A DNA stretch of 44,544 nt from Burkholderia sp. Ax-1719 (GCF_011753055.1 NZ_VWWJ01000041.1:1-44544), one strand, 5' to 3'; positions 7,634 to 16,648 are shown, numbered from the stretch's first letter. Notes: generated from the sequence alone by a model not told the origin. Program-made: numbers and translations.

Positions 7634-8578
7634 TTACTTATGAAGTGAGGCCTGTGAGACTTGTGTAATGTTCTCGATCAACTGTGCGCCTTCTTCCATG
7701 AGGAAGCGCTTGAACGCGAGCGCAACGGGCGGCAAACGCTTGTTCTTGCGGTGCACGACGTACCAGTTGAGCATGACCGGAAAGCCTTCGACATCCAGCA
7801 CGGTCAGATGACCGACCTGCAGTTCGAGGCTGATCGTATGCGCCGATAGAAACGCGATGCCCATGCCCGCGATCACGGCTTGCTTGATCGTTTCCGTGCT
7901 GTGAATCTCCATCGCGATCTTCAGGTTCGTGAGCTTGCCCGCGAACCCTTCTTCCATTGAATTCCACGTATCCGAGCCGCGTTCGCGCACGATGAACGCC
8001 TCGTTGGCGAGCGCGCTGAGCTTGATATTGCGCTTGTGCGCAAGCGGATGCGACGGCGCGGCGACGATCACATAGGGATGCGGCGCAAACGTTTCGTTGA
8101 CGGCGTCCGTCGCATGCGGAGGCCGCACCATGATCGCGAGATCGGTCTGGTTGCTGGAAAGCTGATGCAGCAATTGCTCGCGGTTGTGCACCGAGAGATT
8201 GAGCTCCACGCCCTTGTAGCGCCGCGTGAATTCCGCAAGCAGACGCGGAAAAAAGTAATCGCCCGCGCTGATCACCGCCACATTGAGCTTGCCGCCCGAA
8301 ACGCCCTTTAGCTGGCTCATGGCTTCGTCGACTTCATGGAACTGCTGCATGATCGCGCGGCTGTAATGGAGCATTTCCGTACCGGCCGGCGTGAGATAGA
8401 TCTTCTTGCCCAGTTGTTCGAAAAGCGGCAGGCCCGCGTGTTCTTCGAGCTGTTTGACCTGAGTGGAAACGGCTGGCTGGGTGAGATGCAACTCTTCGGC
8501 GGCACGCGAAAAACTGAGGTGGCGCGCCACGGTCTCGAAGACCTTCAACTGGCGCAGCGTGGCGTTCCGCATGGTCAT
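7634..8578 (-). CDS. LysR family regulator, CbbR-like
   Basis: DNA-binding regulator of 314 residues. The N-terminal helix-turn-helix reads LRQLKVFETVARHLSFSRAA, then HLTQPAVSTQVKQLE and LPLFEQLGKKIYLTPAG. The C-terminal effector domain (GKLNVAVISAGDYFFPRLL, SGMGIAFLSAHTI-like segment) resembles CbbR-type members that respond to small organic acids or redox state. ATG at 8578 (MTMRNATLRQ) is preferred; the frame can extend to a TTG at 8617. It is divergent from the OxlT-like carrier gene with a shared 362-base region, so it most likely controls that carrier. Confidence 0.92.
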   Translation of the reverse strand: MTMRNATLRQLKVFETVARHLSFSRAAEELHLTQPAVSTQVKQLEEHAGLPLFEQLGKKIYLTPAGTEMLHYSRAIMQQFHEVDEAMSQLKGVSGGKLNVAVISAGDYFFPRLLAEFTRRYKGVELNLSVHNREQLLHQLSSNQTDLAIMVRPPHATDAVNETFAPHPYVIVAAPSHPLAHKRNIKLSALANEAFIVRERGSDTWNSMEEGFAGKLTNLKIAMEIHSTETIKQAVIAGMGIAFLSAHTISLELQVGHLTVLDVEGFPVMLNWYVVHRKNKRLPPVALAFKRFLMEEGAQLIENITQVSQASLHK

Positions 8579-8940
8579 GGCCGATCCATAAAGGATGGTG
8601 AATCCACATACTAACAAACTTTAATTGTGAGTAATTGAGCATTCACCCTAGCATGAGTTGAAAGGAGTCCGAATGCATTGGATTCTGCTTGCGGGTTAAC
8701 GCGCAAATTCACCAAAAACTGCGTGTTTATAGCGGGAAAACCCGAATCAAACGAATGCCTTTTAAGCGAATTCACGAATCAAAAGAAAGCGGTGCTTCAA
8801 AACGATTCAACGAATTTCAATGCGAATTTTCGTGTGACGAATCGAAAAAGAACAAGGAATAGATTCAGAACCATAAGTTGAAGACTATGCAGGCCGGCAA
8901 AAGCACCGGCCCCCATGAATGGATAGCGGAGACAAGCGAG
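8579..8940. promoter_or_regulatory. Divergent LysR/oxlT control region with repeated CGAAT
   Basis: This A+T-rich gap has no gene. TTA-N8-TAA at 8621-8634 fits the dyad expected for a CbbR/LysR site beside its own gene. CGAAT occurs seven times between 8743 and 8842 (8743, 8752, 8767, 8775, 8811, 8823, 8838), plus one CGATT, far more than expected in 100 bases. The carrier's ribosome binding site GGAG is at 8928-8931. Confidence 0.5.
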
Positions 8941-10269
8941 ATGAATGCAATCGGTCAGAGGAGCGAAGGCGGTCCGTTCTGGACGAACCGCTGGTGTCAA
9001 CTGGTGGTCGGCATGCTATGCATGGCGCTCGTTGCCAATCTGCAATACGCGTGGACGCTGTTCGTCGCGCCCATGAATGCACGTCATCACTGGGGCGAAG
9101 CGTCGATTCAACTGGCGTTCTCGATCTTCATCCTGACCGAAACCTGGCTCGTGCCTGTTGAAGGCTGGCTGGTCGACAAATTCGGCCCGCGCCCGGTCGT
9201 GGCGGTGGGCGCGATCTGCGCGGGCCTCGCCTGGGTGCTCAATGCCTATGCGACCACGCTGCCGATGCTCTACGCGTCGTCGGTGATCGCGGGCATTGGC
9301 GCGGGCGGCGTGTACGGCACGTGCGTGGGCAATGCGCTCAAACTTTTCCCGGACCGGCGCGGCCTGGCGGCTGGCCTCACAGCGGCGGGCTTCGGTGCGG
9401 GCGCAGCGGTCACCGTCATCCCCATCGCCAACATGATCACGCGCTCGGGCTACGAGCAGACGTTTCTTTTCTTCGGCATCCTGCAGGGCGCGGCGATTCT
9501 CGTGCTGGCCTTCCTGCTGGTAAAGCCGGTGCCGCGTGCCGTGGGCGCAGCTCGCCGTCTCGTCTCGCGGGTCGATTACACGCCGGGGCAGATGGTGCGC
9601 CAACCGGTGTTCTGGATCATCTACGTCTCGTTCGTGGCGGTAGCGGCTGGTGGCCTGATGGCGACGGCGCAGATCGGCCCGATCGCGAAGGACTGGGGCC
9701 TCGCACGCATTCCGATGACGGTGTTCGGCGCGACGCTGCCGCTGCTCACGCTCACGCTGTCGATCGACAATATCTGCAACGGCTTTACGCGTCCGCTGTG
9801 CGGCTTTATCTCCGACAAGATCGGCCGCGAGAACACCATGTTCATCATCTTCGTGGGCGAGGGCCTGGCGCTGCTGGGCATGATGCAGTACGGCACGAAC
9901 CCCTATGCGTTCATGACGTTCGCCGCGCTGATCTTCCTGTTCTGGGGCGAGATTTTCTCGATCTTCCCGGCGATCTGCGCCGATACCTTCGGCAGCAAGT
10001 TCGCCGCCGCCAATGCGGGCACGCTCTATACCGCCAAGGGCACGGCCGCGCTGCTCGTACCGGTAGCCTCGGTGTTATCGGCAACGGGCGGCTGGAGCGC
10101 CGTGTTCATCGTCGCGGCAGTCATCACGATCGCCGCGGGCGTGAGCGCGAAATTCATCCTCGCGCCAATGCGCCAACGCCTGATCGAGCAGAACGGCGAA
10201 GCTTCGTCGGCCACGCTCGCGACGCATTCCGGCGCGCTTCAGCAGTGGCAGAACCAGACCGGCGAATGA
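8941..10269 (+). CDS. MFS carrier of the oxalate/formate antiporter (OxlT) family
   Basis: Inner-membrane twelve-helix carrier of 442 residues, predicted to exchange oxalate for formate or a similar carboxylate. It matches OxlT in layout: LQYAWTLFVAPM in helix 1, WLVDKFGPRPVV in loop 2-3, GAGGVYGTCVGNALKLFPDRRGLAAGLTAAGFG-like segments in the middle, and FISDKIGR in loop 8-9. Both charged membrane residues essential in Oxalobacter OxlT have counterparts: Arg284 in CNGFTRPLCGF (OxlT Arg272) and Lys366 in LYTAKGTAAL (OxlT Lys355). ATG at 8941 follows GGAG by 9 bases; TTG 8878 and ATG 8887 are open alternatives. Its nearness to frc supports oxalate as substrate. Confidence 0.87.
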   Translation: MNAIGQRSEGGPFWTNRWCQLVVGMLCMALVANLQYAWTLFVAPMNARHHWGEASIQLAFSIFILTETWLVPVEGWLVDKFGPRPVVAVGAICAGLAWVLNAYATTLPMLYASSVIAGIGAGGVYGTCVGNALKLFPDRRGLAAGLTAAGFGAGAAVTVIPIANMITRSGYEQTFLFFGILQGAAILVLAFLLVKPVPRAVGAARRLVSRVDYTPGQMVRQPVFWIIYVSFVAVAAGGLMATAQIGPIAKDWGLARIPMTVFGATLPLLTLTLSIDNICNGFTRPLCGFISDKIGRENTMFIIFVGEGLALLGMMQYGTNPYAFMTFAALIFLFWGEIFSIFPAICADTFGSKFAAANAGTLYTAKGTAALLVPVASVLSATGGWSAVFIVAAVITIAAGVSAKFILAPMRQRLIEQNGEASSATLATHSGALQQWQNQTGE

Positions 10270-10285
10270 CGCACACACACCGCCG

Positions 10286-11278
10286 ATGTCGATGAACGTT
10301 TCACTCCAGCAACTCAAGGTATTCGTCGCGGTCGCGCGCTCGCGCAGCTTCACGCGCGCGGCGCGCGAGTTCGGTCTCACGCAGTCCGCCGTGAGCCGCT
10401 GCGTGCGCGAACTCGAAGAGGCCGTCGACCTGAAACTGTTCGATCGCACTACGCGCCAGGTCGAACTCACCTCGGCGGGCAGCGGCTTCGAGCGGCGCAT
10501 CGCACGACTGCTCGACGAAATCGACATGGCATTGAACGAAGGCCGCGACGCCCATCAGGCGCATCGCGGCGTCGTCATGGTGGCGAGCAACCCGGCGCTG
10601 TCGTCGGGCTGGGTGCCCCATGCGATTGCGCGCTGTGCGGCTGCGTTGCCCGCTGTGACGCTGCATTTGCAGGACTCGCCGCAGGAAGCCGTCTTGCAGG
10701 CGGTCGAACAGGGCGAGGTGGATTTCGGCTTGATCGCCGAAGTCATTCCCGCGCTGCGGCTCGCGGGCGGCCAGTTCGACGTGCAGCCAATCGCAGCCAC
10801 GCCGCTGTGCGCCTTGTTGCCAGCGCAACATACGCTCGCGCGAACTGCTCCATTGCATTGGCGCGCGCTTGCCGACGAAGCGCTCGTCACACTCAATCGC
10901 GATTCCGGGTTTCGTAGCGCAGTCATGCACGCGCTGGATGGCGTGCGCGCGCCCGATCACGGCCTGCAGGAGCTTGCCCACGCGGCGGGCGTTGCGCGCA
11001 TGGCGCAGCTCGGCATGGGGATCGGCGTACTGCCCGTTTCGACTGATGCCGCCGATGGCGATACGAGACACTGGCCGTTGCCTGACGGGCCGCACGTCGT
11101 GCGTGTGCTGCATCCGGTCGTGCAGGTGAGCACGCTGCTCGTGCGTCGGCGTCATCGTTCGTTGAGGCCGTGCGCGCAGGCCGTGTGGTCGCAGTTCATC
11201 GACGCAGGGCATATCGGTCGACCTGCTGCGCAAGAACGTGAAGTCGTCGTTTCAGCCGTCGTTTCAATCGCCCAATAA
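10286..11278 (+). CDS. LysR family regulator
   Basis: Regulator of 330 residues. The helix-turn-helix reads LQQLKVFVAVARSRSFTRAA, FGLTQSAVSRCVRELEE and LKLFDRTTRQVELTSAG, all standard for LysR. The effector domain begins GVVMVASNPALSS and includes GEVDFGLIAE and ARMAQLGMGIGVLPV. It starts 17 bases after the carrier gene on the same strand, so it may be co-transcribed with it. The C-terminal 25 residues (after WSQFIDAGHIG) run past the usual domain end. Its target could be the carrier or the convergent reductase gene at 11321. Confidence 0.9.
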   Translation: MSMNVSLQQLKVFVAVARSRSFTRAAREFGLTQSAVSRCVRELEEAVDLKLFDRTTRQVELTSAGSGFERRIARLLDEIDMALNEGRDAHQAHRGVVMVASNPALSSGWVPHAIARCAAALPAVTLHLQDSPQEAVLQAVEQGEVDFGLIAEVIPALRLAGGQFDVQPIAATPLCALLPAQHTLARTAPLHWRALADEALVTLNRDSGFRSAVMHALDGVRAPDHGLQELAHAAGVARMAQLGMGIGVLPVSTDAADGDTRHWPLPDGPHVVRVLHPVVQVSTLLVRRRHRSLRPCAQAVWSQFIDAGHIGRPAAQEREVVVSAVVSIAQ

Positions 11279-11302
11279 AAAAGCCGCGCTATCGCGCGGC
11301 TT
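11276..11302 (-). terminator. Rho-independent terminator of the reductase gene
   Basis: On the minus strand, a 9-bp stem (AAGCCGCGC, 11281-11289, with 11294-11302) closes a 4-base loop and runs into six or more T (complement of 11277-11282). It overlaps the stop codon of the convergent LysR gene. Confidence 0.8.
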
Positions 11303-11320
11303 GTCACCTCCACCCTGCCT

Positions 11321-12298
11321 TCAGGCGGCCATTTTCATCATCTGCTCGCGTTGCTTGACCAGCGCAAGCACCGTATCGATAGCGGGCGTCGCTTCGCCCA
11401 CCAGCATGCCCATTTCCTGCACCACCGTCAGCAGCGGATCGATCTCCATCGGTCGGCGCTGCTCCAGATCGACCAGCATCGAGGTCTTGTGCGCGCCCAC
11501 CGCGCCCGCGCCGTCGATGCGCCGTTCGATATCCACGCGGAAATGCACCCCAAAATGCTCGGCGATGCGTTGCGCTTCCAGCATCATCGTGCGCGCCACG
11601 GCGCGCGTCGCGGGGTCCTGCGTGATGACGTCGAGCGTCGCGTGCGTGAGCGCGCTGATCGGGTTGAAGCAGAGATTGCCCCACAGCTTGAGCCAGATTT
11701 CGTCGCGGATAGTGTCGCGGATCGGCGCTTCAAAACCGGCTGCCGTCATCGCTTCCTGCAACTGCACGATGCGCGAGGTGCGTTCGCCGGACGGCTCGCC
11801 GATGGGAAACTTCTTGCCGTACACGTGGCGGATCACGCCGGGCGCATCGATTTCGGCGGCGGGGTAGAGCACGCAGCCAATCGCGCGCTCGGGGCCCAGG
11901 CGCGCCCATTGCGTACCGTCGGGATCGATGCTTTCGAGCCGCGTGCCTTCGAACTTGCCGCCGTGACGGTGAAAGTACCAGTACGGAATGCCGTTGGTGC
12001 CCGTCACGATGGCGGTATGTTTGCCCAGCAGCGGCTGCATCGCGTCGATTACGCCTGTCACTGAATGCGCCTTGAGTGTGACGATCACGACATCCTGCAC
12101 GCCTAGCTCGCGCGGATCATTCGTGCACCGAACCTTTGCGACGAATTCCTCGCCATCCATCAAGAGACGCGCGCCGTGTTCGCGCATGGCGGCCAGATGC
12201 GGACCGCGTGCGACGAAGCTCACGTCGGCGCCCGCGCGCGCGAGTTGCACGCCCATCATGCCGCCAATCGCGCCGGCTCCGAAGATGCAGATCTTCAT
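11321..12298 (-). CDS. 2-dehydropantoate 2-reductase (ketopantoate reductase) family
   Basis: NADPH-dependent reductase family, of which PanE turns 2-dehydropantoate into D-pantoate for coenzyme A synthesis. The 325-residue protein starts MKICIFGAGAIGG with the Rossmann dinucleotide motif, has VIVTLKAHSV, the lysine-containing helix start EIWLKLWGNLCFNP (conserved catalytic Lys and Asn), and a C-terminal helical domain with HKTSMLVDLEQRRPMEID, where the family's Ser and Glu substrate contacts lie. ATG at 12298 is used; the frame extends to 12310. Many genomes hold several paralogues acting on other 2-oxo acids, and the neighbouring LysR and organic-acid genes suggest that this one may be such a paralogue. 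Confidence 0.88.
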   Translation of the reverse strand: MKICIFGAGAIGGMMGVQLARAGADVSFVARGPHLAAMREHGARLLMDGEEFVAKVRCTNDPRELGVQDVVIVTLKAHSVTGVIDAMQPLLGKHTAIVTGTNGIPYWYFHRHGGKFEGTRLESIDPDGTQWARLGPERAIGCVLYPAAEIDAPGVIRHVYGKKFPIGEPSGERTSRIVQLQEAMTAAGFEAPIRDTIRDEIWLKLWGNLCFNPISALTHATLDVITQDPATRAVARTMMLEAQRIAEHFGVHFRVDIERRIDGAGAVGAHKTSMLVDLEQRRPMEIDPLLTVVQEMGMLVGEATPAIDTVLALVKQREQMMKMAA

Positions 12299-12469
12299 GT
12301 GATTCCCCAATGACGTTGAAAACCGCGTGTCCGTTGAGCGCTTGCCTGACTTGCCTGAAGCAGACGGACGATGGTTCGAGCATAGGGGCAGCCATCGATT
12401 AACGACAGTTAAAGTTTCTCCGCAGGATCATCAAGGATGACTTATGGAATCGACGCTTGTTGCTGCGGG

Positions 12470-13675
12470 TCACTGGAAGATCGGCAGCGCGAGAAACAGC
12501 TTGATGACGATGGCATTGGCGATATCGATGAAGAACGCAGCCACCATCGGCACGACGAGAAATGCGAGGTGCGAGTGACCGAAGCGCGCCGTCACGGCCT
12601 GCATATTGGCGATGGCGGTGGGCGTCGCGCCCAGGCCGAAGCCGCAATGGCCCGCCGCAAGCACGACGGCGTCGTAGTTCGCGCCCATCACGCGGAACGT
12701 GACGAACATGGCGTAAAGCACCATCAGCACGGTCTGCGCGATGAGGATCGAGAACACCGGCAACGCCAGCGCCGCGAGATCCCACAAACGCAGCGTCATG
12801 AGCGCCATCGCGAGGAACAACGCGAGGCTGACGTTGCCGATCAGCGCCACCGCATGCGCGGCGACGGGGCGGCCAGCGAGCGCCAGGCCGTTGGCGAGCA
12901 GCACCGCCACGAACAGCACGCACACGAACGCGGGCAACTCGGCGGGCGTGCGCGCGAGCCAGCTCGCAATGACGTTGCCCGCCGCGAGGCTGATGGCGAT
13001 CAGCGTGAGCGTTTCGATGAAAGCGGCGGCGGTGGTGGCTTGTTCGGCTTTGGGCGCCTCGAAAGCGCGCGACGCGGCTTCGCCGTTTGTATCGGCATTG
13101 GCGCCTTCGCCGCGCCCGAGCCGCTTGAGCAGACGCTGCGCGACCGGGCCGCCGAGTATGCCGCCCATCACGAGGCCGAAGGTTGCGCAGGCAATCGCGG
13201 CTTCGGTGGCGGACTGCAAGCCATGATGCTCGGTGAAGACCTTGCCCCACGCCGCGCCGGTGCCGTGTCCGCCGGAGAGCGAGACCGAACCGCCCAGCAA
13301 GCCGAACAGCGGATCGACGCCCAGCGCATAAGCGAGGCCGATGCCCACCAGGTTTTGCAGCACCAGCAGTCCGACCACCACGACCAGAAAGCGCGCGAGC
13401 ATCGGGCCACCCGCCTTGAGGCTGGCGAGGTTCGCGTTGAGGCCGATGGTGGCGAAAAACGCCAGCATGAGCGGCGTTTGCAGCGAAGCGTCGAAACTCA
13501 CATCGACGTTAGCGAACGCGTGTAGACCAAACAGAACGAGCGCGGCCACGAGACCGCCCGCCACGGGTTCGGGAATGGTCCAGCGGCGCAACAGCGGCAG
13601 CGCGGCCACCAGCCGGTTGCCGAGCAACAGGACGAGCGACGCGGCGACGAGCGTGCCGTAGACGTCGACATTCAT
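12470..13675 (-). CDS. gltS: Sodium/glutamate symporter
   Basis: Inner-membrane sodium-coupled glutamate carrier of the ESS family, 401 residues as in E. coli GltS. Two inverted halves can be seen, each with a reentrant glycine/serine motif: LLGGSVSLSGGHGTGAAW in the first and GHCGFGLGATPTAIANM in the second. A soluble, charged linker (GEGANADTNGEAASRAFEA) joins them. ATG at 13675 (MNVDVYGTL) is preferred, with GAGG 5 bases upstream; the open frame reaches 13828 but would add a non-membrane leader. It is divergent from the DUF2252 gene and stands alone. Confidence 0.93.
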   Translation of the reverse strand: MNVDVYGTLVAASLVLLLGNRLVAALPLLRRWTIPEPVAGGLVAALVLFGLHAFANVDVSFDASLQTPLMLAFFATIGLNANLASLKAGGPMLARFLVVVVGLLVLQNLVGIGLAYALGVDPLFGLLGGSVSLSGGHGTGAAWGKVFTEHHGLQSATEAAIACATFGLVMGGILGGPVAQRLLKRLGRGEGANADTNGEAASRAFEAPKAEQATTAAAFIETLTLIAISLAAGNVIASWLARTPAELPAFVCVLFVAVLLANGLALAGRPVAAHAVALIGNVSLALFLAMALMTLRLWDLAALALPVFSILIAQTVLMVLYAMFVTFRVMGANYDAVVLAAGHCGFGLGATPTAIANMQAVTARFGHSHLAFLVVPMVAAFFIDIANAIVIKLFLALPIFQ

Positions 13676-13927
13676 TGAGGCCTCGCGATGCGGCGAAGGT
13701 CGAGCCTGGACGGCGTCCAGGACTGCACCCAGTGACGCCGTCTCCGCGTGCGACGTCCATTGCGCAAGGTACACGAGCAGGCCGGACGCTGCGCGCACGG
13801 TGGGCGCTTGCGCAAAAGAGGGCCACACGCTTAAATACGGCAGGTGCGTGCTTCTGTCAGATCGACACGCGCGCCGATGCGGGACGAATCACGGCATCCA
13901 CGAACATCCTCAAAACGGGAGCAGTTC

Positions 13928-15337
13928 ATGAATGGAAAGACCGTTGCGGAACGCGAAGCGGCCGGACGCGCCGCGCGCGAAAAAGCGAAGCGTTCGAGCC
14001 ACCGCCTGGTGGGCGATATCAAGCGCGATCCGCTCGCGCTGCTCAAGCAAAGCAGCGAGGGCCGCGTGCCCAATCTGGTGCCGCTGCGTTACGGTCGCAT
14101 GATCGTCTCGCCATTCACATTCTTTCGCGGCAGCGCCGTGCTGCAGGCGCACGATCTCGCCCAGGTGCCCGACACCGGCATGGCGATGCAGATCTGCGGC
14201 GACGGTCATCTGCTGAACTTCGGCGGTTTTGCGACGCCAGAACGCCAGCTCGTCTTCGATCTCAACGATTTCGACGAAGTCGCGCCGGGGCCGTGGGAGT
14301 GGGATCTCAAACGGCTGGTGGCGAGCTTCGTGGTGGCCGCGCGGCATATGCGCTACTCGCGCGGCGTGGCCGAAGACCTGGTGATGACGGTCGTGAACAC
14401 CTACCGCGACCGCATGCGCCAGTACTCGGAATACGGTGCGCTCGAACTCTGGTACGACAAGATCACCTTCGACCGCATGGCCGAAAGCGCGCTCACGCCC
14501 GATGGCCGCCGCCTGATTCGCCGCGGGATGGAGAAGGCCGCGGGACGCACGCACGAAAGCATGCTGGAGAAGCTCGCGTATCGGGACGGCGCGCACTGGA
14601 CCATCCGCGATGCGCCGCCCGCGCTCTTTCATGTCCACGGCCCGAACACGCTCTACGAATCGGAAGACAACTGGCTCACGCTGGGCGATTGGCGCACGCT
14701 CATCATGCCCACTTACGACGCCTATCTGAAGACGCTCGCGCCCGACCGTCGCGAATTGCTGGAGCACTTCGAGATTCAGGACATGGTTTTCAAGGTGGTG
14801 GGCGTGGGCAGCGTGGGCACGCGCTGCCTAGTGATGTTGCTGACCGATCATCACGAAAAGCCGCTGTTCCTGCAGATCAAGGAAGCGCGGCGCTCGGTGA
14901 TTTCGCAGTATTTCAAGTCGCCCGCGTTCAAGCACGAAGGCCAGCGCGTCGTGCAGGGACAGCGTCTGTTGCAGGCGGCGAGCGATCTATTTCTGGGCTG
15001 GTCGACGGGGCCTTCGGGGCGGCACTTCTATTTCCGCCAGTTGCGCGACATGAAGCTCTCGGTCGAACTCGATCTGCTCGATAGCACGCTGCTGGCCGGC
15101 TATGCGCGCCTGTGCGGCTGGGCGATGGCGCGTGCGCACGCGAAGTCGAGCAACGCGGCGATCGAGATTGCCGCCTACATCGGCCGCAGCGACCAGTTCG
15201 CGGAAGCGCTCTCGGGCTACGGCGCGGCCTACGCGGATCAGGTCGAGCGCGATTACGACGCGTTCGTGAAAGCGGCGCGCAGCGGCGAGATTTCCGCGCG
15301 CGGCGACGAAGACATGGCCGCCGATTTCCGCGTGTGA
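13928..15337 (+). CDS. DUF2252 family protein, kinase-like motifs in permuted order
   Basis: A 469-residue protein of uncharacterised family DUF2252. ATG at 13928 follows GGGAG by 6 bases; the frame is open from 13844. Motifs seen: FFRGSA (66-70), CGDGHLLNFGGF (90-101) and FDLNDFDEVAPGPWEWDLKRL-type segment (110-130), resembling the catalytic loop and metal-binding Asp of aminoglycoside-phosphotransferase kinases. Much later come KVVGVGSVGTRC (289-300), like a glycine-rich loop, and LQIKEA with Lys318, like the ATP-anchoring lysine, then YFRQLRD and WAMARAHAKS. The order is the reverse of normal kinases. No operon partner is close. Phosphotransfer activity is an inference. Confidence 0.85.
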   Translation: MNGKTVAEREAAGRAAREKAKRSSHRLVGDIKRDPLALLKQSSEGRVPNLVPLRYGRMIVSPFTFFRGSAVLQAHDLAQVPDTGMAMQICGDGHLLNFGGFATPERQLVFDLNDFDEVAPGPWEWDLKRLVASFVVAARHMRYSRGVAEDLVMTVVNTYRDRMRQYSEYGALELWYDKITFDRMAESALTPDGRRLIRRGMEKAAGRTHESMLEKLAYRDGAHWTIRDAPPALFHVHGPNTLYESEDNWLTLGDWRTLIMPTYDAYLKTLAPDRRELLEHFEIQDMVFKVVGVGSVGTRCLVMLLTDHHEKPLFLQIKEARRSVISQYFKSPAFKHEGQRVVQGQRLLQAASDLFLGWSTGPSGRHFYFRQLRDMKLSVELDLLDSTLLAGYARLCGWAMARAHAKSSNAAIEIAAYIGRSDQFAEALSGYGAAYADQVERDYDAFVKAARSGEISARGDEDMAADFRV

Positions 15338-15449
15338 GCTTGACGCACGTTCGCTTACGTCGGCGCATGCGAACGCGCTATCCTTGCGCTTTTGTTTCGC
15401 CGCATGCGGGCCGCGATTTCGCGCTTGCCCGCCCGCCGCTCGCGCCCCA

Positions 15450-16328
15450 ATGCGTCTACGTCATATCGAAGTCTTCCACGCGATCATGCGCACAGGCTCG
15501 CTCTCGAAAGCCGCCGAGCTGCTGTGCGTCTCCCAGCCCGCCGTAAGCAAGGTGCTCGCGCATGCCGAGCGCAGCGCGGGCCTCAAGCTGTTCGCGCGCG
15601 CGCATGGCCGTCTGCAACCCACGCGCGAGGCCGAACTGCTGTTCGCGGAAACGCAGAAGCTGCAATCGAATCTCGATAGCATCCGTGACCTGGCGCGCAA
15701 CCTTTCGTTGCGTCCGCAAGGATTGCTGCGCATCGGCTGCTTGCCGAGCCTGGGCATGAGTCTGATTCCGCAGGCCGTCGGCGCGTTTCGCGCAAGTTAT
15801 CCCGAGGTCTCGCTCAAGATCCAGACGCGCCACACGGCGGAATTGCTCAACGCCTTGCTCACGCGCGATCTGGACGTGGGCGTGGCGCTTAATCCGCCCG
15901 CGCGGCCCGGCATCGAAGCGGTCGAACTCGGACGCACTGCGGTGGTCTGCGTCGCGCCGCCCGACGATCCTTCCCCTGCGGACGCGCCGCTTGCGCTGGA
16001 GGCATGCGTCGCGGGCGACTGGATCAGCATCGGCAATGTCGATCCGCTGGGCGAGGCCATCGGCCATCTGCTTGAAGCGCAGGGTGTCGACGGACAGCTG
16101 GCCGTTGTCGAAGCGCAGACCTGGTATGTGGCGCGCTCGCTGGCGGCGCGTGGCGTCGGGCGCGTGCTGCTCGACGAGATCACGGCGCGCAGCGCGGGCG
16201 AGCCGGTGGCGATCCGCCGGGTGGAGCCGGAGCTGACGGTGGGCGTGTTTGCGCTGTGGCGCGACGGCGGCATGGATTCGCAGGCGGGCAGGGCGTTCGT
16301 GGAGGTGTTGCGCGCGGGGCTGGGCTGA
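15450..16328 (+). CDS. LysR family regulator
   Basis: Regulator of 292 residues. The helix-turn-helix is MRLRHIEVFHAIMRTGSLSK followed by LLCVSQPAVSKVLAHAE and LKLFARAHGRLQPTREA, typical of LysR members controlling amino-acid or opine-type genes. The effector domain starts GLLRIGCLPSLGMSLIP and ends FALWRDGGMDSQ. ATG at 15450 begins the conserved domain; the frame is open from 15384. The next gene downstream is a broken short-chain dehydrogenase, which may have been its partner before the insertion at 16649. Confidence 0.9.
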   Translation: MRLRHIEVFHAIMRTGSLSKAAELLCVSQPAVSKVLAHAERSAGLKLFARAHGRLQPTREAELLFAETQKLQSNLDSIRDLARNLSLRPQGLLRIGCLPSLGMSLIPQAVGAFRASYPEVSLKIQTRHTAELLNALLTRDLDVGVALNPPARPGIEAVELGRTAVVCVAPPDDPSPADAPLALEACVAGDWISIGNVDPLGEAIGHLLEAQGVDGQLAVVEAQTWYVARSLAARGVGRVLLDEITARSAGEPVAIRRVEPELTVGVFALWRDGGMDSQAGRAFVEVLRAGLG

Positions 16329-16384
16329 ATGGTGATTTCTAGCGGAGAAAGGGACCATGACTGAAGCGGATCGAGCATTGCAGA

Positions 16385-16648
16385 ATGCAGACACAAGCGG
16401 CGCGCAAGGTGGCGCTTGTCACCGGCGCGGGCAGCGGGATCGGGCGCGCCTGCGCGCGCAAGCTGCTGGCGAGCGGCTACGCCGTCGTGCTGGTTGGGCG
16501 TCGGGCGCAGCCGCTCGAAGCTCTTGAAGCGCAAGCCCGTGCAGCGGGTCACGAGGCGCTGGCCGCGCCCTGCGACGTGACGGACGCTGCCGCCGTCGAT
16601 GCGCTCTTCGAGACCGTGCGCACGCGTTTTGGCCGTCTCGACCTGCTT
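16385..16648 (+). pseudogene. Short-chain dehydrogenase, 5' fragment
   Basis: The first 88 residues are a normal SDR N-terminus: VALVTGAGSGIGRACA with the TGxxxGxG cofactor motif, VVLVGRRAQPLEALE, and CDVTDAAAVDALFETVRTRFGRLD. Family members continue with xNNAG straight after this point, but here the sequence changes abruptly after GACCTGCT near 16648 into unrelated, lower-GC DNA. The frame runs on to 16732 through foreign sequence. The 3' part of the same gene is at 20473-20755. Both the NNAG motif and the Ser-Tyr-x3-Lys active site are lost between the parts, so the product cannot be an active dehydrogenase. Confidence 0.85.
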
